Shown here: piece by piece, positions 8,135 to 17,427 of the stretch
How the letters are laid out: the number at the start of each line of letters is the position of its first letter
How positions within the stretch are numbered: the first letter of the stretch is position 1
Origin: JBBQSN01 sp963825505
GTDB lineage: Bacteria; Actinomycetota; Actinomycetes; Actinomycetales; CAWJMD01
DNA: 64,000 nt
Reading direction: 5' to 3'
Assembly (NCBI GenBank): GCA_963825505.1
Contig: CAWGTL010000004.1
Location: 1-64,000, forward strand
Position numbers and translations under genes: made by a program
The notes under the pieces: model-generated
The model's input: the letters and a program-made list of their open reading frames with translations, nothing else
Told to the model about the DNA's origin: nothing
The model's database searches: none

Positions 8135-9511
8135 TCAGTCCTCGGTGGGCCCGCCCAGCAGGTCGCGCAGCCGCTCCAGCCGGGCCGAGATGTCACGCTC
8201 GAAGCCGCGCTCGGTGGGCTCGTAGTAGCGCACGCCCACCAGCGGGTCCGGCGCGTACTGCTGCGCGGCGACGCCGTGCGGCTCGTCGTGGGAGTAGCGG
8301 TAGCCCTTGCCGTGCCCGAGCTGCTTCGCCCCCGGGTAGTGCGCGTCGCGCAGGTGGGCGGGCACCGTCCCGGACCGGCCGGCCTGGACGTCCTGGGTCG
8401 CCTTGGCGATGCCGAGGTACGAGGCGTTCGACTTGGGTGCCGTGGCCAGGTGCACCACGGCCTGGGCCAGCACGATCCGCGCCTCGGGCATGCCGATCAG
8501 CTGCACCGCCTGGGCGGCGGCCACCGCGGTCTGCAGCGCGGTGGGGTCGGCCATGCCGACGTCCTCGGACGCCGCGATGACGATCCGGCGCGCGACGAAC
8601 CGGGCGTCCTCCCCCGCCTCGAGCATCCGGGCCAGGTAGTGCAGGGACGCGTCGACGTCCGAGCCCCGCATCGACTTGATGAACGCGGAGGTGACGTCGT
8701 AGTGCTGGTCGCCGTCCTTGTCGTACCGCACCGACGCGACGTCGATGGCCTGCTCGGCGTGAGCCAGCGTGATCGTCGCGGCGCCGTCGGCGGCGGCAGC
8801 GCCGGCCGCGGCCTCGAGCGAGGTCAGCGCCCGGCGGGCGTCGCCCCCGGCCACCCGCACCAGGTGGTCGAGCGCCTCGGGCGCGACCTCGACCTCGCCG
8901 GCCAGGCCGCGCGGGTCGGTGAGCGCCCGGCCGACCAGCCCGCGGACGTCGTCGTCGTCGAGGGGGCGCAGGGTGAGCACCAGGGAGCGCGAGAGCAGGG
9001 GCGAGATCACCGAGAACGACGGGTTCTCCGTGGTGGCCGAGACCAGCACGACCCAGCCGTTCTCGACGCCGGGGAGCAGGACGTCCTGCTGGGCCTTGGT
9101 GAACCGGTGGATCTCGTCGAGGAACAGCACCGTGGTGCGGCCGTGCAGGTCGCGCTGGTCGCGGGCCTCCTCCATCGCCTTGCGGACGTCGCGGACGCCG
9201 GCCGTGATGGCCGACATCTCGACGAAGCGGCCACCGACCCCTCGCGAGACCACGTGCGCGAGAGTGGTCTTGCCGGTGCCCGGTGGCCCCCACAGCAGCA
9301 CCGAGGTGAGCCCCGCGCGGCTGCCGGTGCCACCGCCGGCCACCATCCGGCGCAGCGGCGAGCCGGACGCGAGCAGGTGGTCCTGGCCCACGACCTCATC
9401 GAGGCTGCGCGGCCGCATCCGCACCGCGAGCGGCGCCGCGGGGCGTCCGGAGGACGGGTCGTAGCCCTCCTCCGCGTCGTCGGCGTAGGCCGAGCCGAAC
9501 AGATCCGTCAC
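8135..9511 (-). CDS. rarA: Replication-associated recombination protein A (RarA/MgsA AAA ATPase)
   Basis: The 458-residue protein starts MTDLFGSAYADD (GTG). It has RMRPRSLDEVVGQDHLL, Walker A GPPGTGKTT near residue 78, Walker B FLDEIHRF near residue 131, sensor ATTENPSF, and the C-terminal MgsA domain with YPGAKQLGHGKGYRYSHDEP. RarA acts at stalled replication forks with SSB and RecA. The frame stays open upstream of this start but shows no family similarity there. The gene is monocistronic and divergent from the nucleotidyltransferase gene. Confidence 0.95.
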   Translation of the reverse strand: MTDLFGSAYADDAEEGYDPSSGRPAAPLAVRMRPRSLDEVVGQDHLLASGSPLRRMVAGGGTGSRAGLTSVLLWGPPGTGKTTLAHVVSRGVGGRFVEMSAITAGVRDVRKAMEEARDQRDLHGRTTVLFLDEIHRFTKAQQDVLLPGVENGWVVLVSATTENPSFSVISPLLSRSLVLTLRPLDDDDVRGLVGRALTDPRGLAGEVEVAPEALDHLVRVAGGDARRALTSLEAAAGAAAADGAATITLAHAEQAIDVASVRYDKDGDQHYDVTSAFIKSMRGSDVDASLHYLARMLEAGEDARFVARRIVIAASEDVGMADPTALQTAVAAAQAVQLIGMPEARIVLAQAVVHLATAPKSNASYLGIAKATQDVQAGRSGTVPAHLRDAHYPGAKQLGHGKGYRYSHDEPHGVAAQQYAPDPLVGVRYYEPTERGFERDISARLERLRDLLGGPTED

Positions 9512-9565
9512 GTTGCTGACCGTAACGCGCTGGGGCGACGGTCCGGCCGGCCGTAGGGTCGCGGC

Positions 9566-10057
9566 GTGGACGCGGGGCAGGTGCTGACGCACGTCGACGC
9601 GCTGGCGGCGGCCGGGGTGCGGTTCTGGGTCGGCGGCGGGTGGGGCGTCGACGCCCTGGTCGGGCGGCAGACGCGCGCCCACCACGACCTCGACGTCGTG
9701 GTCGACGCCGAGAGGTTCGACGAGGTCGTCGACGGCCTGCTGGCCACCGGCTTCGAGGCGCGGACCGACTGGCGTCCGGTGCGTCTCGAGGTGGCGCACC
9801 CCGACGGCCGCCGGCTCGACGTGCACCCGGTGCGGCTCGCCGCCGACGGCACCGGGGTGCAGCCAGGGCCGGACGGCACGACCTTCGACTACCCCGAGGA
9901 CGCGTTCGCGGTCGGCGTCGTCGACGGCCGTCCGGTGCCGTGCCTGTCCGTCGCGCAGCAGCTGCGGTTCCACAGCGGGTACGACCCGCGTCCCGAGGAC
10001 GTGCACGACCTCGCCCTCCTGCGCGGGCTCCAGGGCGACGCGTCCGGCACCCCCTGA
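9566..10057 (+). CDS. Small nucleotidyltransferase of the aminoglycoside/lincosamide adenylyltransferase type
   Basis: The 163-residue protein has the short nucleotidyltransferase fold: FWVGGGWGVDALVGRQTRAHHDLDVVVD carries the GG and D-x-D catalytic residues. This resembles the aminoglycoside-2''-adenylyltransferase and Lnu-type families. Most such chromosomal proteins in soil actinobacteria have no tested substrate, so a resistance role is a guess. Start is GTG. It lies 54 bp from the divergent rarA start and 28 bp before the MMPL gene in the same direction. Confidence 0.75.
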   Translation: MDAGQVLTHVDALAAAGVRFWVGGGWGVDALVGRQTRAHHDLDVVVDAERFDEVVDGLLATGFEARTDWRPVRLEVAHPDGRRLDVHPVRLAADGTGVQPGPDGTTFDYPEDAFAVGVVDGRPVPCLSVAQQLRFHSGYDPRPEDVHDLALLRGLQGDASGTP

Positions 10058-10085
10058 GCAGCTCGCGGCCGGGTGCTGGGAACCT

Positions 10086-12329
10086 GTGCTCGTGATGGAC
10101 CGCCTCGGGAGACGGGTCGCGCACCACCCCGTCGTCGTGCTGCTCACCTGGGGCGTGGTGGTGGTGACGGGCTTCCTGCTCGCCAGCGGCGCGGTCGGGG
10201 AGGGCCTGTTCGGGCGCCTCACCAGCGGCGAGCCCGACGTCCCCGGGGAGTCGCGCGCCGGCCGCGAGCTGCTCGTCGACGCCGCGCCCCGTGGCGACTC
10301 GATCTCCGTGATCGTCGACGGCGTCGACCTGGCCGACCCGGCGGTGGTGCAGAAGGTCGGGGCCGCGCGCGAGGACCTGCGGCTGATCCGGTTCGTCACC
10401 GAGGTGGCCGACCCGTACGCGTTCCCCACGCCGGAGGCGCCCGACCCCACCGACCCGCGCGGAGCCGTCCTGGTGTCGCAGGACCGCGACGGGTTCCTCG
10501 TCACCGTCACCTTCGACCCGACCGTCGCCGGCGAGCAGCGCGACGACGCGCTGGACTCCACCCGGGCCCGCCTGCGGGTCCTGGGCGAGGAGGTGCAGGC
10601 GGTCGAGCCCGGCGCGACGGCGCAGGTCGGCGGCCTCACCGAGCTGGTCGACGCCATCAACCACCAGGTCGAGCAGGACCTGCGCACCGGGGAGGGCATC
10701 GCGCTTCCGGTGTCGCTGCTGGTGATGGTCGTGGTGTTCGGCGGCTTCCTCGCCGCAGGCATCCCGATCCTCGGCGCGGTGGCCTCGATCGCGGGCGGGC
10801 TCGCGTCCCTGCTGGGCTTCTCGCACCTCATCGACCTCGACGCCACGGTCGTCAACGTCGTCACCGTGCTCGGCCTCGGCCTCTGCATCGACTACGGGCT
10901 GCTGATGGTCAGCCGGTTCCGCGACGAGCTGCGGGCCGTCGTGGGCGACGCGCCTCGCGCCGGCCGCGAGGAGCGGGCCACCGCGCTCGGCCGGACGATG
11001 GCCTCGGCCGGACGCACCGTCGTGTTCAGCGGCGTGACCGTGGGCATCAGCCTCGGCGGCCTGCTCTTCTTCGACGCCGCCATCCTCGCCGGCACGGGCG
11101 CCGCGGGCCTGTCCGTCGTGGCGATCGCGCTGCTCGTCGCGCTCACCCTGGTGCCGGCGCTGCTCGCGCTCGGCGCGAACCACCTCGTGCACCCTGGCAC
11201 GTTGCACCGCGTGCCCGGGATCCGTGCGCTGGTGCGGCGTCTCGGCGACGTCGCGCCCGACGAGGGGGTCTTCAGCCGCCTCGCCCGCCGGGTCCAGCGG
11301 CACCCCTGGTGGGTGGTTGTCGCGGTGCTCGCCGTGCTCGGGCTGATGGCCACCCCGGTGCTGCAGCTGACGATGCGCAGCTCGGCCGAGGACCTGCTGC
11401 CGGTCGAGAACGAGCAGCGGGAGTTCTTCACCGCCCAGCGCACCGACTTCCCGTTCTCCACCGCGCCCGCCGTCACCGTCGTCGCGCGAGGCACCGACGC
11501 AGCAGTGGGGGCCGAGCTCGAGCGCTGGTCGGGCGACGTGGTGGAGCAGGCGGAGGGCGTCAGCAGCGTCGACCCACCGGCCGTGCTCGGCGACCTCACC
11601 TACCTCGGCGTGCGGCTCGACAGCGGCGACCCCGGTGGCGAGGAGGCGGCGACGGTGGTGCGCGCGCTGCGTGCGGACCGGCCGGACGTGCAGGTGTGGG
11701 TGACCGGCCAGGCGGCCGGCCTGGTCGACTTCACCGCCGAGCTGCGCCGCGCCGCGCCGCTGGCCGTCGGGGTGGTCGTCCTCGCGACGTTCGTGCTGCT
11801 CTTCCTGATGACCGGGTCGATCCTGATCCCGCTCAAGGCGCTGCTGCTGAACGTGGTCTCGCTCGGCGCCGCCCTGGGCGTGGTGGTCTGGGGCTTCCAG
11901 CAGGGCAACCTCGCCGGCGTGCTGGGCTTCACCGCGCCGGCCGGCATCGAGACGGTGCTCCCGCCGCTGGTGGTCGCCCTCGGCTTCGGCCTCGCGATGG
12001 ACTACGAGGTCTTCCTGCTCTCGCGGATCAAGGAGTACCGCGACGCCGGGCTCGCCAACGACGACGCCGTCGTGGCGGGGCTGCAGAAGTCGGGCCGGAT
12101 CATCACCTGCGCGGGGCTGGTCGTCGTCGTGGTGTTCTCCGGGTTCGTCGCCGGTCAGATGCTGGTGATCAAGGAGACCGGCGTCGCGCTCGCCGCGGCG
12201 GTCGTCATCGACGCCACGCTGGTCCGGATGCTGCTCGTACCCGCCGCGATGACCCTTCTCGGAGACTGGAACTGGTGGGCGCCGCGGCCGCTGCGCCGGC
12301 TGCACGACCGGATCGGGGTGGCGCACTGA
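10086..12329 (+). CDS. MMPL/RND-family membrane transporter
   Basis: The 747-residue protein has the MMPL layout: one N-terminal helix, an extracellular domain of about 170 residues, a six-helix bundle with GLGLCIDYGLLMVSRFRDEL, a second external domain, and a second bundle with GFGLAMDYEVFLLSRIKEY. The paired (I/M)DY motifs are the proton-relay residues of MmpL proteins. Likely substrates are lipids or hydrophobic drugs; none can be read out. GTG 10086, GTG 10092 and ATG 10095 are all possible starts; GGGA lies four bases before the first. A GNAT gene overlaps the 3' end. Confidence 0.9.
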   Translation: MLVMDRLGRRVAHHPVVVLLTWGVVVVTGFLLASGAVGEGLFGRLTSGEPDVPGESRAGRELLVDAAPRGDSISVIVDGVDLADPAVVQKVGAAREDLRLIRFVTEVADPYAFPTPEAPDPTDPRGAVLVSQDRDGFLVTVTFDPTVAGEQRDDALDSTRARLRVLGEEVQAVEPGATAQVGGLTELVDAINHQVEQDLRTGEGIALPVSLLVMVVVFGGFLAAGIPILGAVASIAGGLASLLGFSHLIDLDATVVNVVTVLGLGLCIDYGLLMVSRFRDELRAVVGDAPRAGREERATALGRTMASAGRTVVFSGVTVGISLGGLLFFDAAILAGTGAAGLSVVAIALLVALTLVPALLALGANHLVHPGTLHRVPGIRALVRRLGDVAPDEGVFSRLARRVQRHPWWVVVAVLAVLGLMATPVLQLTMRSSAEDLLPVENEQREFFTAQRTDFPFSTAPAVTVVARGTDAAVGAELERWSGDVVEQAEGVSSVDPPAVLGDLTYLGVRLDSGDPGGEEAATVVRALRADRPDVQVWVTGQAAGLVDFTAELRRAAPLAVGVVVLATFVLLFLMTGSILIPLKALLLNVVSLGAALGVVVWGFQQGNLAGVLGFTAPAGIETVLPPLVVALGFGLAMDYEVFLLSRIKEYRDAGLANDDAVVAGLQKSGRIITCAGLVVVVVFSGFVAGQMLVIKETGVALAAAVVIDATLVRMLLVPAAMTLLGDWNWWAPRPLRRLHDRIGVAH

Positions 12330-13072
12330 GCGCCGCCACCGCCGGTCAGGCTCCGCTGGACCCGTTCCTGCGCTGGCAGGTGCGGCCCGACACCGTCCGC
12401 CGCCGCTGGGACCGGCCGGACGGCACCGCCGTGCTGCAGGAGGGACGGCGCGGCCTCCCGGTGCTCACGGTCGTCGGCACGCCGCGGCTGGCCCTCGAGG
12501 TGCTGCCGGAGGCGCTGGCCGAGGAGGACGTCCGCCGGGTCACCCTGCCGCGCGGCACGATCGAGGCGCTCCGGGCCACCTCGCTGCGTGCCCGGATCGG
12601 CCCGGGTGACGACTGGGACTGGTTCTGGACCGACGTCGCACCGCCCTCCGTGCCCGGCGAGGAGCGGGTCGAGCGCCTCGTGGACGCCGACGACGAGATC
12701 CGCGCCCTGCTCGCGGTTGCCAGCCCGCGGCACAGCGCCGTGCCCGGCGCGGTCGGGATCGAGCGCTGGGTCGGCGTGCGAGATCCCCGTGGACGGCTCC
12801 TGGCGATCGCGGCCGACGAGCCGATGCGACCGGACGTGCCGCACCTGGCCTCGATCGCCACCCACCCGGACGTGCGCGGCACCGGCCTCGGTGCGGCCGT
12901 GACCGCGGCGCTCACCCGGCAGCTGCTGGTCGAGGGCCACGAGGTGGTCACCCTCGGCATGTACGCCGACAACGTCGTCGCCCGCCGGATGTACCTGCGG
13001 CTCGGGTACCGGTGCGCACACGAGTTCTCCTCGCGCGCAGTGGTTCCCGCCGATCCTCTGGCTGCCGGCTAG
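12275..13072 (+). CDS. GNAT-family N-acetyltransferase
   Basis: The C-terminal third is a GNAT domain: ASIATHPDVRGTGLGAAVTAAL holds the R/Q-x-x-G-x-G/A acetyl-CoA loop and LGMYADNVVARRMYLRLGY the final strand and helix. The N-terminal half resembles the FR47-type extension common in actinobacteria. The start is uncertain: GTG 12275 has GGAG ten bases upstream but overlaps the MMPL gene by 55 bp; GTG 12380 has no ribosome site. The stop shares a palindromic CTAG with the convergent ABC-F gene. Substrate unknown. Confidence 0.8.
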   Translation: MGAAAAAPAARPDRGGALSAATAGQAPLDPFLRWQVRPDTVRRRWDRPDGTAVLQEGRRGLPVLTVVGTPRLALEVLPEALAEEDVRRVTLPRGTIEALRATSLRARIGPGDDWDWFWTDVAPPSVPGEERVERLVDADDEIRALLAVASPRHSAVPGAVGIERWVGVRDPRGRLLAIAADEPMRPDVPHLASIATHPDVRGTGLGAAVTAALTRQLLVEGHEVVTLGMYADNVVARRMYLRLGYRCAHEFSSRAVVPADPLAAG

Positions 13073-14739
13073 TCCTCGCGACGGTCCAGGGCGAGCCGGT
13101 CACCCGCCCACCGGCGACGCAGCCACCGGTCGTGGCTCACCACGACGAGCGCGCCCTCCCGGCCGCCGAGCGCCAGCTCGAGCTCCTCGACCAGGGCGAG
13201 CGAGAGGTGGTCGGTCGGCTCGTCCAGCAGGAGCACGTCCGGGTCGTCGACCACCAGACGCGCCAGCGCCACCCGGCGCTGCTGGCCCACGGACATCTCG
13301 CCCACCGGCGTGCGCAGCTCGCGCGGGTGGACGAGGCCGACGTCGAGCAGGTCGGCCACGTGGTCGTCGACCTCCCCCTCCCTGCCGGCGGCGAAGACGC
13401 TGAGGACGTTGAGGGACGGGTCCGGCCACACGGTGTGCTGGGCGAGCAGGGCCACCCGGGTGCCACGCGCCCGCAGCACCGAGCCCCGCGCCGGCTCCAG
13501 CCGCCCGACCAGCGCCGCCAGCAGCGACGACTTCCCCGACCCGTTCGGCCCCTCCACCAGCAGGCGCGTCGTCGCCGTCACGTCGAGGGCGTCGAGGTCG
13601 ACCCGACCCGGGACGTGCAGATCTCGTACCTGGAGCAGCACCGAGTCGCCGTCGCGGCGCGAGAACGACGACGAGAACCTCAGCGGCGCAGGTGGTTTCA
13701 GCACCTTGTTGCGATCGAGGTCGGCGAGCCGCTGCTGGGCGTCCTTCACCCGCCGCGACACCGCGGCGTCGACCCGGTTGCCGAAGAAGTGCGGGGCGTA
13801 CTTGTCGTTGTCCCGCGGGGTGCGGTTGTCGTGCCCGATCCGCTGCCCGCTCCCCCGGGCCAGGACGACGAGCCGGTCGTGCTCGTCCTGCCAGTCGCGG
13901 TACGCCAGCTGCCAGCGCTCGCGCGCGGCGGCCTTGGCGTCCAGGTACGCGGTGTAGCCGCCGCTCGAGCGGGTCGCGCGGCCGTCCAGGCTCGGGTCGA
14001 GGTCGAGGACCGACGTGGCGACGGCGTCGAGCAGGACGCGGTCGTGGCTGACCATCACCACGACGCCGCTCCACTCCTTCAGCCTCGCCTCGAGGAACGC
14101 CACGGCGTCGTCGTCGAGGTGCGTGGTCGGCTCGTCGAGCAGCAGCACGGCCGGGTGCCGCACCAGCAGCGCCGCCAGCGCGAGCCGGTGCCGCTGCCCT
14201 CCGGACAACGTGGCGAGCGGACGTGAGCGGGCGAGCGACGCCAGGCCGAGACCGTCGACGGCGGCGTCGAGCCGCGAGCCGACCGTCCACGCCTCGTGCT
14301 GCTCGAGCGCCTCGAGCACGTCGCCGTACTCCTCGAGCAGGGCCTCGTCGTCCGGACGGTGGCCGACGGCCGTCTCGAGGGCCTCGCGGCGCGCCTGCAG
14401 GTCGTCGATCTCGCGCCGGGCCTCGGCGAGCAGGTCGTCCACGGTCCGTCCGCCGGCGGCGTCGACCTGCTGCGCGAGCAGGCCGACGTCGCCGTGCACG
14501 CGCACGACACCGTGCTCGGGCTGCACCACACCGGCCAGCACCCGCAGCAGCGTGGACTTCCCCGAGCCGTTCTCGCCCACCACCCCGAGGCGCTCGCCTG
14601 CGCCGGCGACGAGCCCGAGCCCGTCGAGCACCAGGCGCGGGCCGTACCGGACGACGAGGTCGTCGAGCACGACCTGGGGCAGGCCGGTGGTGGCCGAGCC
14701 GGTCGTGGCCGAGCCGGTCGTGGGGAGGGTGCTGGACAT
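13069..14739 (-). CDS. ABC-F family ATPase (antibiotic-resistance or translation type)
   Basis: The 556-residue protein has two ATPase domains and no membrane segment. The first has Walker A GENGSGKST, signature LSGGQRHRLALAALL and LLLDEPTTHLD; the second has GPNGSGKSS, MSVGQQRRVALARL and LLLDEPTDHLS. The linker between them is long and charged, as in ABC-F proteins, which bind the ribosomal E site and either protect it from antibiotics or aid translation. The N-terminal region has a 15-bp tandem repeat (TTGSA twice, 14690-14719). ATG 14739 has GGAAGG upstream. Substrate class cannot be assigned. Confidence 0.9.
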   Translation of the reverse strand: MSSTLPTTGSATTGSATTGLPQVVLDDLVVRYGPRLVLDGLGLVAGAGERLGVVGENGSGKSTLLRVLAGVVQPEHGVVRVHGDVGLLAQQVDAAGGRTVDDLLAEARREIDDLQARREALETAVGHRPDDEALLEEYGDVLEALEQHEAWTVGSRLDAAVDGLGLASLARSRPLATLSGGQRHRLALAALLVRHPAVLLLDEPTTHLDDDAVAFLEARLKEWSGVVVMVSHDRVLLDAVATSVLDLDPSLDGRATRSSGGYTAYLDAKAAARERWQLAYRDWQDEHDRLVVLARGSGQRIGHDNRTPRDNDKYAPHFFGNRVDAAVSRRVKDAQQRLADLDRNKVLKPPAPLRFSSSFSRRDGDSVLLQVRDLHVPGRVDLDALDVTATTRLLVEGPNGSGKSSLLAALVGRLEPARGSVLRARGTRVALLAQHTVWPDPSLNVLSVFAAGREGEVDDHVADLLDVGLVHPRELRTPVGEMSVGQQRRVALARLVVDDPDVLLLDEPTDHLSLALVEELELALGGREGALVVVSHDRWLRRRWAGDRLALDRRED

Positions 14740-14782
14740 GCGGCGAGCCTTCCGTCGGGACGCGTGATCCGCCGGGCGGTCC

Positions 14783-14798
14783 CCCTGCGTCGGCAGGG
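14783..14798 (-). promoter_or_regulatory. Small hairpin in the ABC-F leader
   Basis: CCCTGC at 14783-14788 pairs with GCAGGG at 14793-14798 across a four-base loop, 44 bp upstream of the ABC-F start. Antibiotic-inducible ABC-F genes often carry attenuator hairpins in such leaders. With a 6-bp stem in GC-rich DNA, chance is possible. Confidence 0.25.
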
Positions 14799-14899
14799 CG
14801 CCTCGGGCGCGGGTCGTGACGGGCTCAGCTCCACATGGTGGGTCCAGCCTCACAGGCCCAGCGCCCTGCCGTCCACCGCGAATCGCCGCAGGACGGAGG

Positions 14900-16701
14900 T
14901 CAGGACGCCGGCGGCTGCTCCCCGGTGGCCGGGGCGGAGGCCGCCTTCGGCTGCGCGTCGACGCCGGCCTCCTTGCGCTGCTGCGCCGTGATCGGCGCCG
15001 GCGCCGCCGTCAGCGGGTCGTAGCCGCCACCGGACTTCGGGAACGCGATCACCTCGCGGATCGAGTCGGTTCCGGCCAGCAGCGCGACGATCCGGTCCCA
15101 GCCGAAGGCGATGCCGCCGTGCGGCGGGCGCCCCGAACGCGAACGCCTCGAGCAGGAAACCGAACTTCTCCTGCGCCTCCTCCGCCGCCAGGCCCATCAG
15201 CGCGAAGACCCGCTCCTGCACGTCGCGGCGGTGGATACGGATGGACCCGCCGCCGATCTCGTTGCCGTTGCAGACGATGTCGTAGGCGTAGGCGAGCGCC
15301 TCGCTGGGGCGACTCCTCGAACCGGTCGATCCACTCCGGCTTCGGCGACGTGAAGGCGTGGTGCACCGCGGTCCAGGCGCCGGAGCCGACCGCGACGTCA
15401 CCGGACGCGACGGCGTCGGACGCCGGCTCGAACAGCGGCGCGTCGACGACCCAGACGAACGCCCAGGCGTCCTCGTCGACGAGCTCACCGCGACGAGCGA
15501 TCTCGACGCGAGCCGCCCCGAGCAGCGCGCGCGAGGACTTCGGCTCTCCCGCAGCGAAGAAGATGCAGTCGCCCGGCGTGGCACCGGTGTGCGCCGCGAG
15601 GCCGGCGAGCTCGTCCTCGGACAGGTTCTTGGCTACCGGCCCTCCGAGCGTGCCGTCCTCGCCCACGGTGACGTAGGCCAGGCCGCGCGCGCCGCGCTGC
15701 TTGGCCCACTCCTGCCACGCGTCGAACTGCCGACGCGGCTGCGAGGCCCCGCCGGGCATGACGACCGCACCGACGTACGGCGCCTGGAAGACGCGGAAGC
15801 CGGTGCCGGAGAAGTACTCCGTGCACTCCACCAGCTCGAGGCCGAAGCGCAGGTCGGGCTTGTCGGTGCCGTACCGGGCCATCGCCTCGGCGTAGGTCAT
15901 CCGCGCGAACGGCGTGGTCAGCTCGACGTCGACGAGCTTCCAGAGCGCGACGAGCACCTCCTCGGCGAGCGCGATGACGTCGTCCTGGTCGACGAAGCTC
16001 ATCTCGATGTCGAGCTGGGTGAACTCGGGCTGACGGTCGGCGCGGAAGTCCTCGTCGCGGTAGCAGCGGGCGATCTGGTAGTACCGCTCCATCCCCGCCA
16101 CCATCAGCAGCTGCTTGAACAGCTGGGGGCTCTGCGGCAGCGCGTACCAGGAGCCGGGCGCGAGCCGCGCGGGCACGAGGAAGTCGCGCGCACCCTCGGG
16201 GGTGGACCGCGTCAGCGTGGGGGTCTCGATCTCGACGAACTCGTGCGCGTCGAGCACCTCGCGGGCCGCGCGGTTCACCTTCGACCGCAGCCGCAGGGCG
16301 TTGCCGGGGCCGGTGCGGCGCAGGTCGAGGTAGCGGTGCCGCAGCCGCGCCTCCTCGCCGACGTCGACGTGGTCGTCGATCTGGAACGGCAGCGGCGCGG
16401 CCGCGTTCAGCACCTCGAGCTCGTCGGCCACGAGCTCGATCTCACCGGTCGGCAGGTTCGGGTTCTCGTTGCCCGCCGGCCGTGCCTGCACCTGCCCGGT
16501 GACCCGCAGGCAGTACTCGTTGCGCAGCCCGTGGGCGACCTGCTCGTCGCGCACCACGACCTGGGCCACGCCGCTGGCGTCGCGCAGGTCGAGGAAGGCC
16601 ACCCCGCCGTGGTCGCGACGACGTCCCACCCAGCCGGTGAGCGTGACGGTGGTGCCGGTGTCGCCGGTTCGCAGCGAGCCGGCGGTGCGGGTGCGGAGCA
16701 C
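14900..16701 (-). CDS. aspS: Aspartyl-tRNA synthetase, frame broken twice in this sequence
   Basis: From MLRTRTAGSLRTGDTG to EWIDRFEESP the frame is a normal AspRS: OB-fold anticodon domain (WVGRRRDHGGVAFLDLRD), class II motif 2 (RCYRDEDFRADRQPEFTQLD) and the bacterial GAD insert. The remainder needs two frame changes. At the four-G run 15306-15309 the sequence moves to the frame reading SEALAYAYDIVCNGNEIGGG; at 15126-15128 it moves to the frame reading HGGIAFGWDRIVALLAGTDS and ending at 14900. Removing one base at each run restores a 599-residue protein. The enzyme is essential, so errors in G/C runs are the likely cause. It charges tRNA-Asp (or Asp and Asn). Confidence 0.92.
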
Positions 16702-16845
16702 GGTGGATCCCCTCGTGGGTGCGGCGCGCAGGCGCCGGGTCCGGGTGACGGTGACCGCAGGATCCTACGGACCTCCCGCACCCGGCCTCGACCGCGATCC
16801 CCTGCGGCAGCACGACGCCGTCACGGGCGTCGCCCGCGCCACCGC

Positions 16846-17427
16846 TCAGCCGCAGCCGCAGGGCACCAGAACCACGAGCGCGGCCGCGGCGAGCAGGAAC
16901 GGCCGGACGGCGTGCCACCCGGCGAGGTGCAGGTCGGCGACGTCGGCTCGCCCCGGGTCGGTCCCGGGCCCACGCACAGGTACCGGCACCGCGACCGCCG
17001 GACGGGCGGGTGCCCGCCCGCCGAAGCACCCGCAGGCGGCGACCGCGGCCACCACCCCAGCCCCCTCCGGGCCCGGCACGCCTCCCACAGCCGGTTCGAG
17101 CAGGGACGCCCGCACCAGGGCCGCCCCGAGGGCGAGCCCGAACGCCACCAGCAGGACCGAGCTCGCCACGGCGGCTCCCCGCCGCGAGCCCGGTGCCAGC
17201 AACGCTCCCCCGAGCGCGAGCTCGACCCACGGCAGGGTGCGCAGCCCGGCCCGGGCGATCCCGGCCGGCACCAGCCCCAGCCACGGCACCGTCGTGGCCG
17301 CGCGGTCGAGGGTGAGCGGCCGGCGCAGCTTGGCGACCGCGGCCCACCACCAGACCGCGGCCAGGAGCACCGGGACGGCGGTGCTGAGCAGCGTCGCGAG
17401 CTCGGCCCGCGTCGCGACGCTCAGCAC
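16846..17427 (-). CDS. MauE/DoxX-like membrane protein
   Basis: The 193-residue protein has four predicted membrane helices. Between helices three and four it carries CGCFGG, the cysteine motif usual in MauE-type proteins, which are thought to feed reducing power to periplasmic thiol chemistry. A further Cys pair (PCGCG) ends the protein. GTG 17427 overlaps the stop of the PKD-domain gene by seven bases, so the two are co-transcribed. Function with that partner is unknown; both proteins are cysteine-rich at the membrane. Confidence 0.7.
   Translation of the reverse strand: MLSVATRAELATLLSTAVPVLLAAVWWWAAVAKLRRPLTLDRAATTVPWLGLVPAGIARAGLRTLPWVELALGGALLAPGSRRGAAVASSVLLVAFGLALGAALVRASLLEPAVGGVPGPEGAGVVAAVAACGCFGGRAPARPAVAVPVPVRGPGTDPGRADVADLHLAGWHAVRPFLLAAAALVVLVPCGCG

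Noticed and set aside
13069..13072. Shared CTAG at the stops of the GNAT and ABC-F genes as a recombination site
   Set aside because: A four-base palindrome serving two TAG stops is simply a compact convergent junction.
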